From contig CM067306.1 in assembly GCA_034231615.1 (NCBI GenBank), positions 42,332,761-42,396,760 on the forward strand: a stretch of DNA of 64,000 nucleotides, read 5' to 3'. A program made the position numbers and the translations under genes. The number at the start of each line of letters is the position of its first letter. Within the stretch, counting starts at the first letter, position 1. The notes beneath the pieces are model-generated. The model was not told the origin of the DNA. It saw only the letters and a program-made list of their open reading frames with translations, and made no database searches. This DNA is from Meghimatium bilineatum. Lineage: Eukaryota; Mollusca; Gastropoda; Stylommatophora; Philomycidae. This document shows, piece by piece, positions 60,371 through 64,000 of this stretch.

Positions 60371-60600
60371 GGAGTCGTAGTATTTCAGTGGTTAGTGTAC
60401 TGGTTTCCCTGTCAAGAGATCCAAGGTTCCATTACCAGTTCAACTGGAAATGTTTTCTAATCACCAACAGCTCCAAGGTCAACTCAACTTTAGGATATGG
60501 GCACCAGGTCTTCTGTGTAAGTAAAGATGGTAGGCATGTTCTACAATATCATCGGATGATAATGCTATTTTTTTAAATGAAAAATACAGACCTAACACCA
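60371..60600 (+). repeat. tRNA-derived SINE (tRNA-Asp-like head)
   Basis: GTAGTATTTCAGTGGTTAGT (box A region), CCCTGTCAAGAGA with GTC in anticodon position, and GGTTCCATTACC (box B-like) follow tRNA-Asp(GTC) spacing. The body to about 60600 includes GTAAAGATGGTAGGCATGTT and a T/A-rich end. Stem mismatches rule out a working tRNA. Confidence 0.6.
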
Positions 60601-61010
60601 AGAATATGCCTCTGGCGTGAATAAGGGACACTTGACTTTATATAGTGAGGCATGGAAATTTAACACTGACCATCAATCCAGAGCATACTTATCCCTATTA
60701 CCAAGAGTGTTCACACATTTTTGAAAAAATTACAAACTGTCTTTGAAAACTTTTACTGTAAAATGTGAAACTTGCGACACAGAGCGTTGAAATTTTCAAT
60801 GTGTCATAATGAATGTTTGCATTTTCTGAATATATTTGAAATTCTTTTATAACAAATTTTCTCTTATAAAAGAAACAAAAACTGTCATACTGTATTTTTC
60901 CTGTTAGGGAGTTATAGGAAGTATTCAAGTAGCTTGTGTGATTAAGGCACCATGCTCTTGCTTTCACCACATCATGTGAGTTTTATCATTTATACTTTGA
61001 CAGAAAAAAA
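60601..61010. other. Intergenic, nothing recognisable
   Basis: AT-rich, no signal. Confidence 0.35.
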
Positions 61011-61012
61011 AC

Positions 61013-61085
61013 TAGCCCTTACCGGGGATTGAATTCTGGACCTCGCAGGTATGAGACCAGCGCTCTAACCTCTCTGCCACATATA
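61013..61085 (-). repeat. tRNA-like SINE head (CAT anticodon position)
   Basis: Minus strand: GTGGCAGAGAGGTTAGAGCG (box A TGGCAGAGAGG), CTGGTCTCATACCTGCGAGG with CAT in the loop, and AGAATTCAATCCCC (box B-like). Arms pair fairly well in the anticodon and T regions, but the acceptor stem does not. Probably a SINE head of tRNA-Met-like origin. Confidence 0.5.
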
Positions 61086-61109
61086 TAACATTTTTCAAAA
61101 TTCCACAAT

Positions 61110-61180
61110 TATTTATTCTATATTGTTTGTACTGTATATAGTGAATTTCTGTTATTACATACATATTTTGTCTGTCCTGA
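61110..61180 (+). mobile_element. MITE-like family M, partial copy
   Basis: TGTACTGTATATAGTGAATT, CTGTTATTACATACATATTT and TGTCTGTCCTGACC match 60085-60140. Confidence 0.5.
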
Positions 61181-61185
61181 CCAAG

Positions 61186-61228
<43 letters not shown>

Positions 61229-61242
61229 CATATATATATATA
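61186..61242 (+). repeat. TA microsatellite
   Basis: TA units with a CATACA interruption at 61224-61231. Confidence 0.95.
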
Positions 61243-61394
61243 AAATGGGAGAGTGACATCACAAGATAAACATGTTACAATCTAGCTGAGTACACCACCA
61301 AAACAATAGACAGAGGATGTTGGAGGTATGTTGCGGCGAACATTCATTGCGGAGACAACACTTGATGATGATTAATACTTGATGATAATATATA

Positions 61395-61602
61395 GGAGCA
61401 TATAACAAAAGAATATCAACATAGGGCCAAAGGTTGACCAAGAAAGCGGTGGATAGAAAACATCAAGATAACCTTAACAAACATGGACTAAAGCAACCAA
61501 GGCAACTCATCTGGCCATAGAACGACAGCTGAAGGTCCCACCTGTGCACTTAATAGCAAGTGTGAATACGATCAACCATCTTTCACCTGGGGATAAATAA
61601 TA
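61395..61602 (+). mobile_element. LINE 3' end, family B
   Basis: GGGCCAAAGGTTGACCAAGA, AGCGGTGGATAGAAAACATC then AAGATAACCTTAACAAACAT match the reverse strand of 2840-3000 (GRPRKRWIENIKITLNKHGL). It ends CTTTCACCTGGGGATAAAT followed by a TA microsatellite. Confidence 0.8.
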
Positions 61603-61680
61603 GATATATATATATATATAAATTTGCTATATTCTGTAGAAATAAAGAATAAATATAAACAAATGTATATATACTAATAA

Positions 61681-61747
<67 letters not shown>
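61603..61747 (+). repeat. TA microsatellite, long
   Basis: Mainly TA with interrupting AATAAATGTATATA units; 61688-61746 is a nearly pure TA run. Confidence 0.97.
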
Positions 61748-61749
<2 letters not shown>

Positions 61750-61762
61750 TAAATATTTGCAC

Positions 61763-61930
61763 TATAGAGTGATTCTACTGTGTGGACAAACAAAATATAT
61801 ATGTAATAACAGAAACTTGCTATATACAGTACGAATAATGAAGAATAAATATAATTAGGGAGTTGTGAAAAGTATTGTTATATAGGGAAATTTATTTTAA
61901 AAACTAATTGGCTATAGAGGGATTCCACTG
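61763..61930 (-). mobile_element. MITE-like family M, copy 2 (reversed)
   Basis: ATGTAATAACAGAAACTTGC, TATATACAGTACGAATAATG and ATAGGGAAATTTATT are the reverse of copy 1; ends CTATAGAGGGATTCCACTG before TA. Confidence 0.55.
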
Positions 61931-62560
61931 TATTATCAACTTCAAAATGCAAATTATCTTTTAAAAAGTATCACGGAGATCACCGAGTTGTTTTGGAAAT
62001 GATCATTTTCATGAGACTTGTCAACCCGTATCATTTTTCCCGTGCAACATAACATCTTTAGGCGTAACTAGCAAAGTAACCCTGGCATCATTGACATTAC
62101 CATTTTCCAAATTTCAAGATTCAAGCCTTTTCTGACACTTATAGATATATTCTAAGGCAAAACCTACATAACATTTTCTAATTTTCTCAACAAGGATAGA
62201 GGCAACTTCATTTTGATCTTAAATGCATGAAGACCAAAATTACTTAGAAGAATTACAAAATTACTTCAATATGAAATGTCCAGTATGAAATTAATCTGGG
62301 TTGAATGCATGTTTAAAATATGTAAACCTGAATGAGATGGGCATATCAATTGTGGCAATCTTGATGCTATTGACTGTATAACTACAAAGATAGAGATACC
62401 AGTTGTTTTAAAAGCTGATTTGTATATATTCATGACATAAATAAAATATGTTCCTTGTAGTTTTTCAGTGTAGGGGATAGCTTATTGTTGTACCGTATAA
62501 AAGTATACCAGCACAACAATGCCAAAACTACCAGTGTAACTTGAGTAGCAAAGTATTCTG
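61931..62560. other. Intergenic, nothing recognisable
   Basis: AT-rich, no coding or RNA signal. Confidence 0.35.
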
Positions 62561-62564
62561 ACTT

Positions 62565-62840
62565 CATTCCCCAACTACATGTGAATCCACAATCATTTAA
62601 TCCATCATTTACAAATGTAGCAAACATTGGTGAGACTGACAAGAGGCTCAGTGCTCGCTTCTGCCAACATCTCCATGTTATAAACCATATAAACTAGAGC
62701 TCATGTAACAATACTTTAATGTTATGGATAATTCGAGTACCAATTATATTCAAGTCATTGCTATTAAGTCATTCTTATGTGAATTCTTAAAAATTAGTAT
62801 AAATTGTTCAATTTCCTGGTATTCTGCCTTAAGAACTCGC
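62565..62840 (+). mobile_element. Penelope-like element fragment (GIY-YIG)
   Basis: In one frame VNPQSFNPSFTNVANIGETD then KRLSARFCQHLHVINHIN: the (Y)IGETxxRLxxRFxxHL core of the GIY-YIG domain. A frame-shifted MDNSSTNYIQVIAIKSFLCE follows. The first Tyr of YIG is Asn, and stops surround it. Inactive third copy. Confidence 0.65.
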
Positions 62841-63132
62841 TGCCTTTAACACCTTCCATCCTACATGTAAGTTTTGTCATTTAATCTATCTTACAATTTC
62901 ATTTTGTTTCATCTTCTTCCCTACATAGTATTTTTATAACTGTTGATAATGGTACTTTACTGTTTTGTATAGTAGTTTGTCTGTGTGGTAATAGATTGAT
63001 TAGTGGGCCCATCTCACAAACTCAGTTCAATATCAAACTTGTTTGTGGTTCAATAGCTAATCATCCACATTATATTGGCACAATTCCCAAAAATATTTGA
63101 ATAGCAATGCCTATATGTTACAATTATATTTT

Positions 63133-63290
63133 ATACAGTGCAATCCATCTATAGCACATACATGTATAACAAATCTCTCTATTTAACACTTTTTAAAATC
63201 TCCTATTATTTAAATTTCCAATTATTTTTATTTGTTATATTGTGTATAGCAGATTTATTACAGAAATATTTTGTTGGTCAAACCAAGTTG
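63133..63290 (+). mobile_element. MITE-like family M, copy 3
   Basis: TATACAGTGCAATCCATCTA starts it; TCTCTCTATTTAACACTTTT and ATTGTGTATAGCAGATTTAT then TACAGAAATATTTTGTTGGT correspond to blocks in copy 1. Confidence 0.5.
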
Positions 63291-63349
63291 GTCAAATCAT
63301 TCACTTTTGTCAGCATTCAATATTCTGTTTGTGTAGTTGTTTTGTGTAT

Positions 63350-63980
63350 GTGGATGTTCTCTGTTGTGTATGTCTTTTCTACTCAATGTGTCTGTTTTCC
63401 ATTGTGAAATCAGATATGCTGACAACACAGATTTCTTAACAACGGAGATGGTCTAAAACAGATGTTACTATCAACAAAAGAACACAGTGAAGCCCAAAAC
63501 ATGTACTTATATATAAAGAAGAAAAATTATGACAATGGATAAAGTGAAAGTGCAACCAAAGATAATTGACAATTTCAAACTAGAGGATGCAAAAAATTTC
63601 CAGTATTTTGGCACAAACATAAATAGCTCAGGAAACTGCATTGTTGAAATCAGAAGAATTGCAATGGCGACATTGAAACTAGCACAAATGAAAAATCTTT
63701 GGCAAGGTACCAGCAGCATAGCCAAACTATGTGTGATCAGGACATGCGATTTCCAGTGGCAATATACGGTTATGAGGCATGGACATTAAATAAAACAGTA
63801 GCAAAGAGAATCACTGCTTTTGAAATGGGATGCTACAGAAGAATTTTACATATGCAATGGACAGCTAAAAAGACAAATCAAGAAGCGTTTTCACTTCTTT
63901 TCTACTCAATGTGTCTAATGTTCTCTGTTGTGTATGTCTTTTCTACTCAATGTGTCTAATGTTCTCTGTTGTGTATGTCG
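63350..63980 (+). repeat. Flanking direct repeat TGTTCTCTGTTGTGTATGTC
   Basis: TTCTCTGTTGTGTATGTCTT TTCTACTCAATGTGTCT occurs at 63356, 63911 and 63960. The first and the later copies bracket the LINE fragment, which could reflect a long target duplication or a pre-existing tandem repeat. Confidence 0.6.
63400..63895 (+). mobile_element. LINE fragment, RT palm end to thumb
   Basis: RYADNTDFLTT (YADD-type motif with Asn) near 63411; FKLEDAKNFQYFGTNINSSG then NCIVEIRRIAMATLKLAQMK and NLW; after a frameshift near 63745, AIYGYEAWTLNKTVAKRITA and FEMGCYRRILHMQWTAKKTN. Ends at a GTTCTCTGTTGTGTATGTCT repeat also seen at 63356. Inactive. Confidence 0.85.
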
Positions 63981-64000
63981 ATATTATTTTTATACCATGT

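Noticed and set aside
61013-61085. Functional tRNA-Met gene
   Set aside because: Acceptor stem does not pair and box B is imperfect; no terminator T-tract follows in a suitable position. SINE head is the better reading.

Overview
This is eukaryotic, animal genomic DNA: AT-rich, without bacterial-style gene packing. It is dominated by one intron-rich gene whose introns are full of transposon remnants and minisatellites. The gene is a myosin light chain kinase (MYLK-type), read on the + strand from 3548 to 52111. I rebuilt 13 coding exons by eye. All junctions are GT/AG, intron phases agree at every junction, and the joined frame is 2676 nt (891 residues plus stop) with no internal stop. The order is second half of an Ig domain, Ig, fibronectin III, linker, Ser/Thr kinase, autoinhibitory/calmodulin-binding segment, Ser/Asn-rich linker, C-terminal telokin-like Ig. 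The 5' part of the gene lies upstream of the window. The gene content and the repeat set (several non-LTR retrotransposon families, Penelope-like elements, Tigger, a piggyBac-like element, tRNA-derived SINEs) fit a marine invertebrate with a large genome. A lophotrochozoan, perhaps a mollusc, is my best guess, but the sequence does not prove it.

Layout. 1-3547: upstream intron with antisense LINE pieces and a tRNA-Ala-derived SINE. 3548-6035: exons 1-2 and intron 1, which is almost entirely minisatellites. 6036-28108: a 22 kb intron cutting the second Ig domain in half; it holds a 25-bp array of about 37 units, many other arrays, a Penelope-like element with inverted terminal repeats (18117-20680), a second Penelope fragment (21425-21925) and a decayed LINE (22640-24070). 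28109-34300: Ig second half, two FN3 exons and a linker exon. 39520-49921: six kinase exons, with LINEs between them and a Tigger derivative (46246-47233). 51200-52111: last exon. 52199-53438: a piggyBac-like insertion 87 bp after the stop codon. 53443-64000: downstream non-coding DNA with LINE fragments facing both ways, a 33-bp array, SINE heads, MITE-like elements and a final LINE.

The only protein-coding gene I can support as host function is the kinase. Its product should phosphorylate myosin regulatory light chain under Ca2+/calmodulin control; the Ig and FN3 domains should anchor it to the actomyosin cytoskeleton. No new biological system is evident. The most unusual local features are a minisatellite that has copied the 5' splice site of exon 7, the inverted-repeat Penelope element, a transposon in the gene's 3' UTR that separates stop codon from a likely ancestral poly(A) signal, and a seven-copy unclassified interspersed repeat.
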